The notes under the pieces: model-generated
Told to the model about the DNA's origin: nothing
What the model saw: only the letters and a program-made list of their open reading frames with translations
The model's database searches: none
Assembly: GCF_033060595.1 (NCBI RefSeq)
Contig: NZ_CP133038.1
Coordinates: 2,170,001 to 2,234,000 of the forward strand
Direction of reading: 5' to 3'
Length of the DNA stretch: 64,000 bases
From: Pyramidobacter sp. YE332
Lineage (GTDB): Bacteria; Synergistota; Synergistia; Synergistales; Dethiosulfovibrionaceae
In this document: in pieces, positions 34,224 to 42,179 of the stretch
Position numbering within the stretch: position 1 is the first letter of the stretch
Layout of the letters: every line of letters begins with the position of its first letter
Translations under genes and position numbers: made by a program

Positions 34224-34607
34224 ATGACTCTAGGTCTTCGGATCCGCACGCTTCGCAAGGCGCTCAAGATGACGCAGCAGCAGCTCGCCGACGCGACGGA
34301 AGTCAGCAGGATTTACATTCAGGCGCTCGAGAGCAACCGCCGCAGTCCTTCGATGAAACTGCTCCACCGTCTTGCCGACAGGCTCGGCGTGGAGACCTCG
34401 GACCTTCTCGAGGAATTTCCTCGCGACACCGGCGGTCGTCTGCAGCTGGAAGAGCTCTTCGCCGGTCCCAAGCCGATGGAGATCTGGTACCGCAGCCACA
34501 AGCTCTCCGAAAAGGACGTGCACATGGTCCACCGGCTGATCGACGCCGCTCTGTCGGATTGGGAAGGCGAGCCGAAGCGTGGCAGATCGAGAAGAGCGAG
34601 AGATTAG
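34224..34607 (+). CDS. XRE-family transcriptional regulator
   Basis: 127 residues. The Cro/C1-type helix-turn-helix spans about residues 5-60: LRIRTLRKALKMTQQQLADA, VSRIYIQALESNRRSPSMKL, HRLADRLGVETSDLLEEF. The rest is short and charged. GGAGGT lies seven bases before ATG 34224. It overlaps an ImmA/IrrE-like peptidase gene, so it is probably a repressor that the peptidase cleaves, as in ICE and phage regulators, though no integrase is near this pair. Confidence 0.9.
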   Translation: MTLGLRIRTLRKALKMTQQQLADATEVSRIYIQALESNRRSPSMKLLHRLADRLGVETSDLLEEFPRDTGGRLQLEELFAGPKPMEIWYRSHKLSEKDVHMVHRLIDAALSDWEGEPKRGRSRRARD

Positions 34608-35034
34608 CGCGGAAGAGGATTTCGTTTTTCCGCCGCCGCCCCGGTACATCGAGCCGTCGATCCTGAAAGAGGCGGCGGAGTGGCAGGGTTTGGACGAGTT
34701 CGACGCGCTGGCCAAGCTGGAAGAGCGCGTTTCTCTCGAGGTCGAGACGGCGCGCGTGCCGATGAGCCCCGACATGTGGGGTTTCACCTACACCAATCGC
34801 GAGCTGCGCCGCTGCCGCATCCACCTCAACAGCCGCCTGCCCCGCTTCTGGCAGGGCTTCGCCTTGTTCCACGAGATCCACCATCTGCTGCACGACAGCC
34901 GCGGCTGCTACTTCTGGTCGCAGACCAACGCCAACATGAACGCCTACGAATATCAGGCCGACCAGTTCGCCTGGGCCGTGCTGATGCGCGAGTGGGGCGA
35001 GGGCGACGGGGAGAGCGAAGAGTTCGGCGAGTGA
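34579..35034 (+). CDS. ImmA/IrrE-family metallopeptidase-like protein
   Basis: 151 residues from a GTG start that overlaps the XRE gene by 29 bases. The zinc motif HEIHHLLH (HExxH) is at about residues 96-103 in FALFHEIHHLLHDSRGC, followed by the third-ligand region NAYEYQADQFAWAVLM. Family members cleave XRE-type repressors or act in the DNA damage response. The tail is acidic. The pairing supports a protease-repressor switch, but substrate and inducer are unknown. Confidence 0.85.
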   Translation: MADREEREISAEEDFVFPPPPRYIEPSILKEAAEWQGLDEFDALAKLEERVSLEVETARVPMSPDMWGFTYTNRELRRCRIHLNSRLPRFWQGFALFHEIHHLLHDSRGCYFWSQTNANMNAYEYQADQFAWAVLMREWGEGDGESEEFGE

Positions 35035-35073
35035 TTTTCCGTCGAAAAAAGATCAAACTGAGGAGGCCATTTT

Positions 35074-36078
35074 ATGAAAAAGATATTTCTGTTCCTCTGC
35101 GCTTTCGCGCTGGCGTCGTCCGCCGCCGCGGGTTTCGCCTATAACATCGACGTCACCGTCGGCGGCGTCAGGTACACGGGGCGCACGTTCGGCAACGGCG
35201 TCGAATACCGCGTGGGCGGCAAAGTCGTCGGCTACGCGAAGACAATGGGCGGCGTGCTGACCTACACCGCGCCGAACAACGCCACGCTCGGCACCGTGCG
35301 CAAAGTGGGCAACCGCTGGGAATATCGCGACGCCCGCAACGCCCCTATCGCCCGCGTGGAAGAGCTGGGCGGACGCCACACTTACAAGAGCGCGAACGGC
35401 AGCGTCATCGGCTACGCCGTGCCGCTCGGGGGCCGCACCGAATACCGCGCCGGCAACAACGCCGCGATCGGCAGCGCCGACACCAACACGCTGCCGTTCC
35501 GCCCCATCCCGCTGGAGAATTATCTGAAACGGCAAAAGAAAGCGCCCGCCGCCAAGGGCGTCTGCCTGACCCGCATCACCAAGCTGACGCCCGGCGGGCA
35601 GGCGATCGGCGCGGGGCTGCAGCCGGGCGATTTCCTGATCACCTTCGCGGGCAAGGACTGGACGATTTTCGACCTGCTGAACGCTTCTCATGAAGTAATG
35701 CATCCTAAAGTCGCTGAAAAGGTCAAATCGACCCGTGAAGACGACCATCTCGTCATGATCGTCTACCGTCCCGTCCCCGGCGAGCGCGACCACGCCGGCG
35801 GCGCGATCGTCGCGCTGGCGCCGATGAACCCCGGCATGAAAGGATATACCTACACCACGGCGGCGGACTGCGAATATTACACGGTCGCCGGATCGAAAAA
35901 GTATGCCGCCGAGATCAAGGCCATCTATGAGCGCTGGCTTGAACAGGAAAAAGCCAAGGCGGAACAGCCCGCCGGCGCTCCGGAGAAGTCGCCCGAAGAC
36001 GGCGGCGCGGCCGGGAAAAGCTCCGCTTTGAACGCCGCGCTTCGTGTGCTTGAACTGTTGGCCGCCATCCTTGGCTGA
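35074..36078 (+). CDS. Exported protein with about five 20-residue repeats and a PDZ-like domain
   Basis: 334 residues. A signal peptide (about 1-21, ending AAAGFA) is followed by repeats at about residues 35-130, each built as GG-x-x-x-Y-x-x-x-x-x-x-x-I/L-G, for example HTYKSANGSVIGYAVPLGGR and TEYRAGNNAAIGSA. A PDZ-like domain follows (about 160-250) with LTRITKLTPGGQAIGAGLQ and PGDFLITFAGKDW. The C-terminus is Lys/Glu/Ala-rich with a final hydrophobic helix. No protease residues are visible. I do not recognise the protein as a whole; it may be a periplasmic scaffold or sensor. GAGGAGG precedes ATG 35074. Confidence 0.7.
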   Translation: MKKIFLFLCAFALASSAAAGFAYNIDVTVGGVRYTGRTFGNGVEYRVGGKVVGYAKTMGGVLTYTAPNNATLGTVRKVGNRWEYRDARNAPIARVEELGGRHTYKSANGSVIGYAVPLGGRTEYRAGNNAAIGSADTNTLPFRPIPLENYLKRQKKAPAAKGVCLTRITKLTPGGQAIGAGLQPGDFLITFAGKDWTIFDLLNASHEVMHPKVAEKVKSTREDDHLVMIVYRPVPGERDHAGGAIVALAPMNPGMKGYTYTTAADCEYYTVAGSKKYAAEIKAIYERWLEQEKAKAEQPAGAPEKSPEDGGAAGKSSALNAALRVLELLAAILG

Positions 36079-36089
36079 TCCATCGAGCG

Positions 36090-36130
36090 AAAAAGGGGAA
36101 CGCCGGAATTTTTTCGGCGCTCCCCTTTTT
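36090..36130 (+). terminator. Rho-independent terminator after the PDZ protein gene
   Basis: Arms aaaaaggggaacgccg and cggcgctccccttttt pair with one mismatch, ending in a T run. Confidence 0.85.
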
Positions 36131-36206
36131 CGCGGCGTTTGAGGCAATCGCGACGCTTGGCCGGGAAAGGACGACCTCCATCTGATCGATCGGCGGATTT
36201 TCGCCG

Positions 36207-36235
36207 TTGACGGGCGGCGTCGCTTTTTGTAAAAT
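36207..36235 (+). promoter_or_regulatory. Promoter of the RpiR-family regulator gene
   Basis: TTGACG and TAAAAT are spaced by 17 bases, 45 bases before the TTG start codon. Confidence 0.7.
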
Positions 36236-36279
36236 ATTAATGTACTTTTGTTTATTAGCGATGAAAGAGGTGTTATCCA

Positions 36280-37152
36280 TTGGAAGCGAATAAATTGCAG
36301 GAACTTCTGCGCAGCAATCTGGACTCGATGCCCTCCAAGGCGCGCCGCGTCGTCGAATACCTTCTCACTCACATGCGCGAGGCGGCCTTCGTCTCCATCG
36401 GCGACGTGGCCGAGCAGCTGAACGTCTCCAAGGCGCAGCTCGTGCGCGTGGCGCGCATCCTCGGCTTCACCGGCTACGCCGACCTCAAGAGCGCGCTCAA
36501 GGAATCGGTGCTCGAACAGGTTAATCCCGCGGCGATGCTGGCCCGCGCCATGAGCGAAGAGGGCGATCTGTCGGAGCGCATCCGCCAGATGGAACACGCC
36601 AATCTCGAAGACACGTGGAACCGCCTACGCGTCGAAGACGTGCGCGCGTTCTGCGAACTCGTCAAATCGGCCGAGGGCATTTACTGCGCCGGCTGGAGCA
36701 TCTCCGGCATGATGGCCGAATGCCTGCACAGCCGCCTGCGCGAGTTGGGGCTGCGCGCCCATCAGATGTACCCCGGTTCCGGCTGCCTGACGCTGATCGA
36801 GCAGGCCCGCAGCGTCCGCAAAAGCGACCTGATCATCGCCTTCGACCTGCCCAGCTACTCGGTGCTGCTCACCGAGGCGCTGCAGCGGGGCCGGCGCAAC
36901 GGCGCCAAAATCGTCACCATCACCGACAGTCCCGCCGCGCCGATCTGCAGCGACGCCGACCTGTCGTTCTTCGTCAGCGACAACAGCCCCACCTTCGGCA
37001 GCAGCCTGATCGGACCGTTGTTTTTGATCCACATCCTCACCTCGCGTCTCTCCATCGACATGGGCGACGACGCGATGAACGCGCTGGCCGAGCAGAGCAG
37101 GATCCTCCGCGACGAGCGCCTGTACCATCCCGTCTACTCGCTGCGGTATTGA
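36280..37152 (+). CDS. RpiR-family regulator (HTH plus SIS domain)
   Basis: About 290 residues from TTG 36280, which has AGAGGTG upstream. The N-terminal HTH_6 domain (about 5-80) includes MPSKARRVVEYLLTHMREAA, FVSIGDVAEQLNVSKAQLVR and VARILGFTGYADLKSAL. The SIS domain (about 120-260) includes GIYCAGWSISGMMAECLHSR and SDLIIAFDLPSYSVLLTEAL, but the usual Ser-Gly phosphosugar-binding pattern is altered to GWSISG and DLPSYS. The effector may thus not be a sugar phosphate. It is a lone gene that converges on cbiA, and its regulon is unknown. Confidence 0.88.
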   Translation: MEANKLQELLRSNLDSMPSKARRVVEYLLTHMREAAFVSIGDVAEQLNVSKAQLVRVARILGFTGYADLKSALKESVLEQVNPAAMLARAMSEEGDLSERIRQMEHANLEDTWNRLRVEDVRAFCELVKSAEGIYCAGWSISGMMAECLHSRLRELGLRAHQMYPGSGCLTLIEQARSVRKSDLIIAFDLPSYSVLLTEALQRGRRNGAKIVTITDSPAAPICSDADLSFFVSDNSPTFGSSLIGPLFLIHILTSRLSIDMGDDAMNALAEQSRILRDERLYHPVYSLRY

Positions 37153-37164
37153 TTCTTTTTGAAT

Positions 37165-37222
37165 AAAAAATCCAGCCTGAACGGCTGTTCCGATCGGAAC
37201 AGCCGTTCAGGCTGGATTTTTT
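37165..37222. terminator. Perfect 58-bp palindromic bidirectional terminator
   Basis: A poly-A arm, TCCAGCCTGAACGGCTGTTC and a central CGATCG are followed by the exact reverse complement and a poly-T arm. It ends both the RpiR transcript and the long cobalamin operon; the cbiA stop codon overlaps its right edge. Confidence 0.95.
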
Positions 37223-38600
37223 ATCGGGAGCGGGCGAAGCGTTCACAGGCGTCCACAAAATTGCAGGCGAGCTGCGGGCTGCCGGCGAAGTGCAGGTGGA
37301 GATACGAGGCCAGCACGTTCGCACTCGCGTAACCGGCGGCATACGCCGCGCCGGTACGCTTTTTGACGAAACGCCAGGCGGCGCTCGCTTCCGTCCTCTC
37401 GTCGGGCTGCACCGAGGAAAAATGGAACTCGTGGCCGCGCACGACGGTTCCGGCGGGACAGAGTACGGTGTCGCGCAGAGCTGTGGCCTCGACGTAGCCG
37501 ACGGTCTGCAGCTTGGGGTTCATGCGGCACGCGGCGGGGATCAGGCCGGCCATGGCGAATGCGCGCCCTTCGAAATCGGTCAGCGAGCGCGTCAGGTACA
37601 TGTAGCCGCCGCATTCGGCGTAGATGGGCATGCCGGCGCGGGCCGCCGCGGCAAGTTCGCTTTTCATCGCGTCGTTGGCGGCGAGACGTGCGGCGAACAT
37701 CTCCGGGAAGCCGCCGCCGAAGATCAGGCCGTCCGCGTCGGGAAGCTCCTTGTCGTCGAGCGGGCTGAAGAAGACGAGCCGCGCGCCGGCGTGCTCCAGT
37801 TCGGCGAGGCTTTCCGGATAATAGAACGAAAAGGCCTTGTCGCGCGCCACGCCGATCACGGCCCGGCGTTCCGCCGCGGACGGGGCGGGACGGGGAGAAA
37901 ATTCCAGCGCCGGCGCTTCCGCGGCGATCCTCAGCAGCGTCTCGAGATCGACGGAACGTTCCACGCACTCGACCAGCGCGTTGAAGTCATGTTCCCCGCT
38001 TTCTTCCGCGGGCAGCAGGCCGAGGTGCCGTTCCGAGACGGCGAACCGTTCGTCGCGTTTCAGGGCGCCCAGCACGGGGATACCGAGGCGGTCCATGGCT
38101 GCCGCGATCATGTCGCGGTGCGCGTCCGAGCCGAGGCGGTTGAGGATCACGCCGCAAAAGTCTACGCCGCGGTCGTATTCGCGAAATCCCAGCGCCAACG
38201 CCGCGGCGCTGTCACCCATCGACTTGCAGTCGATCACCAGCGCCACGGGGGCGCGTAGCTTTTTGGCGATCTCCGCGGTGCTGCTGACGCCGCCGCGCCC
38301 GCCGTCGTACAGCCCCATCACTCCTTCGACGACGGCAAGATCGGCTTGCGAAGAGTTTTCCGCGAACAGGCGCTCCATCGCCGTCTCGTCCATCAGCCAG
38401 GTGTCGAGATTGTGCGCGGGGCGTCCGCTGGCCTGGGCCAGATAGCCGGGGTCGATGTAATCGGGGCCGATCTTGCAGGCCTGCACGGCCAGGCCGCGCT
38501 TTTTCAGGGCGGCGAGGATGCCGCAGGTGAGCGTTGTTTTGCCGCAGCCGCTCTGAGTGGCAGCGATGACGAGACGGGGGAACTTTTTCAGCGCGCTCAT
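37221..38600 (-). CDS. cbiA: Cobyrinate a,c-diamide synthase
   Basis: 459 residues. The N-terminal ATP domain has LVIAATQSGCGKTTLTCGIL (P-loop GCGKTT), KIGPDYIDPGYLAQASGRP and VVEGVMGLYDGG. The C-terminal class-I glutaminase domain has ADGLIFGGGFPEMFAARLAA, the nucleophile Cys in PIYAECGGYMYLTRSL and the late His in RGHEFHFSS. It amidates the a and c side chains of cobyrinate with glutamine and ATP. It is the last gene of the operon, 255 bases after hemB, across a repeat-like gap. Confidence 0.96.
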   Translation of the reverse strand: MSALKKFPRLVIAATQSGCGKTTLTCGILAALKKRGLAVQACKIGPDYIDPGYLAQASGRPAHNLDTWLMDETAMERLFAENSSQADLAVVEGVMGLYDGGRGGVSSTAEIAKKLRAPVALVIDCKSMGDSAAALALGFREYDRGVDFCGVILNRLGSDAHRDMIAAAMDRLGIPVLGALKRDERFAVSERHLGLLPAEESGEHDFNALVECVERSVDLETLLRIAAEAPALEFSPRPAPSAAERRAVIGVARDKAFSFYYPESLAELEHAGARLVFFSPLDDKELPDADGLIFGGGFPEMFAARLAANDAMKSELAAAARAGMPIYAECGGYMYLTRSLTDFEGRAFAMAGLIPAACRMNPKLQTVGYVEATALRDTVLCPAGTVVRGHEFHFSSVQPDERTEASAAWRFVKKRTGAAYAAGYASANVLASYLHLHFAGSPQLACNFVDACERFARSR

Positions 38601-38680
38601 GGTCGTTCACTTCCTTTCGCCGAAGCGCTCCCGCTCCGGCCTATGCTGTCGCTATAGCAAACGCACCGTAAAACAAGATC

Positions 38681-38826
38681 TCCCACGGAGAAGCGGCGAA
38701 GCGGAGAAAAACGGGATCAAAACGGAAACGACCACGGAGGCACAAAGGCTCGAAGAAAAGCAGAAGAAAGACATGAGGGGAAAGTACCTTTCCCATTTCA
38801 ATCTCCGCGTCGCCACTTCTCCGCGG
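38681..38826. repeat. Repeat-like intergenic element with imperfect inverted ends
   Basis: The left end CCACGGAGAAGCGGCGAAGC and the reverse complement of the right end, CCGCGGAGAAGTGGCGACGC, match at 17 of 20 bases. Between them is a hairpin GGGAAAG-TA-CTTTCCC (38779-38794). Phrases such as CCACGGAGGCACAAAGGC resemble intergenic repeats scattered in many bacterial genomes. It separates hemB from cbiA and carries no plausible gene. Confidence 0.5.
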
Positions 38827-38855
38827 CGGCTGTCGTTCAAAAATTTCCGGCATTC

Positions 38856-39836
38856 CTAAAAGGCGACGCGCCCTTCTTTGAGCCAGCGGGCCAGGTCGAG
38901 GGCCGAGTAGGTGACGATCACGTCGGCTCCGGCGCGCGCCAGGCTGTACGCCGCTTCGGCGACGGCGCGCGATTCGTCGAGCCAGCCTTTGGCGGCCGCG
39001 GCCTTGATCATGGCGTACTCGCCGCTGACGCAGTAGGAACCGACGGGCACGGGGCTGATCTCTTTGACGGCGCGCAGCACGTCCAGGTAGAGCAGGCCGG
39101 GTTTGACCATGATCATGTCGGCGCCTTCTTCGATGTCGAGTTCTGCTTCCTTGAGTCCCTCGCGCGCGTTGCGCGGATCCATCTGGTAGCCCCGGCGGTC
39201 GCCGAAGGCCGGCGCGGAGCCGGCGGCGTCGCGGAAGGGGCCGTAGAACGCCGAGGCGTATTTGACGGCGTAAGAGAAGATGATCTTGTCCTTCATGCCG
39301 GCGGCGTCCAGTCCGGCGCGCAGGGCGGCGACGTGGCCGTCCATCATGTCGGAGGGAGCGACGACGTCGGCCCCCGCCGCGGCCTGGGAAACGGCGATGC
39401 GCGTCAGGTACTCGAGCGTCTCGTCGTTGTCCACCTTTTCGCCGTGAAGGATGCCGCAGTGGCCGTGCGAGGTATATTCGCACATGCACACGTCGCCGAT
39501 GAAGGTGATCTCGGGAAAAGCTTTTTTGCCGACGCGCAGCGCCTGCTGGATGACGCCGTTCTCGTCCCACGCGCCGGTACCGGTTTCGTCCTTGCGCTCG
39601 GGCAGGCCGAAGAGCAGCACGGCTTTGACGCCGCAGCGCGCCATCTCTTCGAGGACGAGCGGGAAGGTGTCGGGGCTGTAACGTTTCTGCCCGGGCAGCG
39701 AGGGGATGTCTTCGACGATGCCGCAGCCTTCGCGGATGAACACGGGGTAGATGAACATATCGGCGCTGAGGCGCGTTTCCGCGACGAGGTTGCGGAGCGC
39801 CGGGGTCTGGCGCAGTCTTCTCGGTCTGACGATCAT
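38856..39836 (-). CDS. hemB: Porphobilinogen synthase (5-aminolaevulinate dehydratase)
   Basis: 326 residues. VAPSDMMDGHVAALRAGLD and KIIFSYAVKYASAFYGPFRD contain the first Schiff-base Lys; DMIMVKPGLLYLDVLRAVK contains the second. The metal loop has FIGDVCMCEYTSHGHCGIL, giving the Cys residues of a zinc-type enzyme. It condenses two 5-aminolaevulinate molecules. The start overlaps the cobA-hemD stop by 4 bases. Placing it in the B12-regulated operon ties early tetrapyrrole supply to cobalamin demand. Confidence 0.97.
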   Translation of the reverse strand: MIVRPRRLRQTPALRNLVAETRLSADMFIYPVFIREGCGIVEDIPSLPGQKRYSPDTFPLVLEEMARCGVKAVLLFGLPERKDETGTGAWDENGVIQQALRVGKKAFPEITFIGDVCMCEYTSHGHCGILHGEKVDNDETLEYLTRIAVSQAAAGADVVAPSDMMDGHVAALRAGLDAAGMKDKIIFSYAVKYASAFYGPFRDAAGSAPAFGDRRGYQMDPRNAREGLKEAELDIEEGADMIMVKPGLLYLDVLRAVKEISPVPVGSYCVSGEYAMIKAAAAKGWLDESRAVAEAAYSLARAGADVIVTYSALDLARWLKEGRVAF

Positions 39837-41284
39837 GATCTGCCATCTTCTTTCAAAGTATTGATAAGGTCTTCCAGCGTCGCGCGGGCGGCGACGCGGA
39901 TGTTTTTCAGCCCCAGCCGTTCGGCTTCGCGCGCGGTCTGCGCGCCGATGCAGCAGGCCAGCGGCGCTTCCAGTTCGGGGCAGGCTTTTTTGAAGCCGCG
40001 CACAGTGGAGGCGCTGGTGAACAACACGGCGTCGACATTTACGGGCTGAAACGGAGCCGCGAGCGTTTCGGTGCGGTAGAGGGGCACTTCGCTGAAAACG
40101 ACGCCGCGGGCGCGCAGCGTCTCGGTCAGCTCGGGCGAGCCGTCAAGCGCGCGGAACAGCAGCGCGGAGCCGCCTCGGCCGGCCAGTTCTTCGGCCAGAT
40201 GGACGCCGTCGTAAACGGCGGGGACCAGATCGGGACGGAGCCCGCGCTCGCGCAGCGCCGCGGCTGTGGCGGGGCCGATGGCGGCGATTTTGGCCGCCCC
40301 CAGTTCACGCACGTCGCGCCCTTCCGCGGCCAGACGCGCGAAGAAGCATTCCGCGCCGGTGGCGCTGGTGAAACCGACCCAGTCGTAGCCGTCCAGCGGC
40401 GGCAGTTTCGTCTCCAGCGGCGCGGCGGCGATGCAGGGAAATTCCACCACTTCGGCGCCGAGGTCGCGGAGCATCCGCGACAACCGTCCCTGACGGTTGG
40501 CCGGGCGCGTGACGAGCACTTTTTTGCCCCACAGCGGCAGTTTCTGCCGCCAGGCGAACCGCGACGCCAGAGCGGCCGCGGGGCCGACAAGGATGACGGC
40601 CGGCGCGCGCAGCCCGAAGTCGCGGGCTTTGCGTTCGAAATCGCCCAGAGTCCCGACGAGCGCGCGCTGGCAGGCGGTCGTACCCGATTCGACGGCCGCC
40701 GTCGGCGTGTCGGCGGCGAAACCGCGCGCCAGCAGCTGCGAACAGATCTCCGCAATGGCGGTCGCGCCCATCAGAAACACGAGCGTGCCGTTCAGCCGCG
40801 CCAGCGCGTCGTAATCCTGCGCGGCGATGCCGCCCTCCTTGGTGTGGGCGGTGACGATGTGCAGCGAGTTGGCGAGGCCGCGGTGCGTGACGGGGATGCC
40901 GGCGCACTCCGGCGCGGCGATCGCCGAAGCGACGCCGGGCACGACCTCGTAGGGGATGTCGTGCGCCAGCAGCGCTTCGATCTCCTCGCCGCCGCGGCCG
41001 AACAAAAACGGATCGCCGCCTTTGAGGCGCACGACGTTATGTCCATTCAGCGCTTCGCGCACGATCAGAGCCTCGATCTCGCGCTGCGGCACGGGGTGGC
41101 GGCCGCCCTCCTTGCCCACGTCGATACAGCGCGCGGTGCGGGGCATGAGCGCCAGCACGCCGTCGCCGACGAGGCGGTCGAAGATCACGACTTCGGCGCG
41201 CTCCAGAACTTCGCGGCCGCGGCAGGTGAGCAGCCCGGGATCGCCCGGACCGGCGCCGACGAGCCAGACTTTGCCGACGGACAT
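39833..41284 (-). CDS. cobA-hemD: Fused uroporphyrinogen-III C-methyltransferase and uroporphyrinogen-III synthase
   Basis: 483 residues. The N-terminal SUMT domain (about 1-245) shows VWLVGAGPGDPGLLTCRG, VVRLKGGDPFLFGRGGEE and YEVVPGVASAIAAPECAGIP. The C-terminal HemD domain (about 250-480) starts LWGKKVLVTRPANRQGRLSR and includes DWVGFTSATGAECFF and AAIGPATAAALRERGL. The protein cyclises hydroxymethylbilane and then methylates uroporphyrinogen III at C2 and C7 to precorrin-2. This fusion is known in anaerobes. It follows hemC closely (4 bases). Confidence 0.96.
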   Translation of the reverse strand: MSVGKVWLVGAGPGDPGLLTCRGREVLERAEVVIFDRLVGDGVLALMPRTARCIDVGKEGGRHPVPQREIEALIVREALNGHNVVRLKGGDPFLFGRGGEEIEALLAHDIPYEVVPGVASAIAAPECAGIPVTHRGLANSLHIVTAHTKEGGIAAQDYDALARLNGTLVFLMGATAIAEICSQLLARGFAADTPTAAVESGTTACQRALVGTLGDFERKARDFGLRAPAVILVGPAAALASRFAWRQKLPLWGKKVLVTRPANRQGRLSRMLRDLGAEVVEFPCIAAAPLETKLPPLDGYDWVGFTSATGAECFFARLAAEGRDVRELGAAKIAAIGPATAAALRERGLRPDLVPAVYDGVHLAEELAGRGGSALLFRALDGSPELTETLRARGVVFSEVPLYRTETLAAPFQPVNVDAVLFTSASTVRGFKKACPELEAPLACCIGAQTAREAERLGLKNIRVAARATLEDLINTLKEDGRS

Positions 41285-41288
41285 GAGA

Positions 41289-42179
41289 TCACCTCGTCTT
41301 TCCGAGAATTTTTTCGGCCAGCATTTCGCCGAGCCGCTGCGCTTCTTCGCGGCGTCCCGTCAACGACGCGCGAAGTTTCAGGCCGCGACTTTCGTCGGCG
41401 AAAAAGCCCGTCAGCTTCATCTCGCCGCCGCGAAGCTGCGCGCACGCGCCGACGGGCGACGCGCAGCCGCCGCCGAGCGCCGCCGAGAAGACTCGTTCGG
41501 CGCGGGCGCAGTCCGTCGCGTCGGGGTCGAAAACGGCGTCGAGCCAGTCTTCGTTTTTGTCGCCGGCGCGTCCTTGACAGGCGAGGATTCCCTGTCCCGG
41601 CGCGGGGACGATCTCGTCGACCGAAAAGTAACGGCTGACGCGCGCGTTCAAGCCGAGGCGCGCCAGTCCCGCGGCCGCGAGGATCAGCGCCGAGAACTGG
41701 CCTTCGTCGAGCTTGCGCAGGCGCGTGCCGACGTTGCCGCGCACCGGACGCACCTCGGCGCCGGCAAACAGATCGAGCGCCTGCAGGCGGCGTCGCGCCG
41801 ACGAGCAGCCGATCACAGCGCCGTTCATGGCCGAGACTCCGTCGGGCAGCACGAGCGCGTCGCGGGGATCGCCGCGACGGAAGCAGGCGAGCAGCGGCAG
41901 CCGTTCGTCCTGCGCGGCGGGCAGGTCCTTGAGGCTGTGGACGGCCACGTCGATGCGGCCGTTGAGCAGGGCCTCTTCCAGTTCCCGCGTGAAAAGTCCC
42001 TTGATGCCGAACGCGTCCGACGCTTCCGAGAACGGTTTCATGTTCACGTCGCCGCTGGTGGCGATGGGCACGAGTTCGAGACGGTATTCGGGATGGGCGC
42101 GCCCGACGGCATCCATGACAAGGCGCGTCTGCGCCAGCGCCAGATCGCTCTTGCGGCTGCCAAAACGAAGGATTTTCAT
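41289..42179 (-). CDS. hemC: Hydroxymethylbilane synthase (porphobilinogen deaminase)
   Basis: 296 residues. FGSRKSDLALAQTRLVMDAV starts the protein; FTRELEEALLNGRIDVAVHS, IGCSSARRRLQAL and GNVGTRLRKLDEGQFSALIL form the active-site arginine loops. FSAALGGGCASPVGACAQL contains the Cys that anchors the dipyrromethane cofactor. It polymerises four porphobilinogens. Its start overlaps the cbiJ-sirC stop by 4 bases. Confidence 0.97.
   Translation of the reverse strand: MKILRFGSRKSDLALAQTRLVMDAVGRAHPEYRLELVPIATSGDVNMKPFSEASDAFGIKGLFTRELEEALLNGRIDVAVHSLKDLPAAQDERLPLLACFRRGDPRDALVLPDGVSAMNGAVIGCSSARRRLQALDLFAGAEVRPVRGNVGTRLRKLDEGQFSALILAAAGLARLGLNARVSRYFSVDEIVPAPGQGILACQGRAGDKNEDWLDAVFDPDATDCARAERVFSAALGGGCASPVGACAQLRGGEMKLTGFFADESRGLKLRASLTGRREEAQRLGEMLAEKILGKTR

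Noticed and set aside
38652-38840. A 62-codon minus-strand ORF in the hemB-cbiA gap
   Set aside because: Its translation is that of a repeat-like intergenic sequence; inverted ends and an inner hairpin explain the region better.
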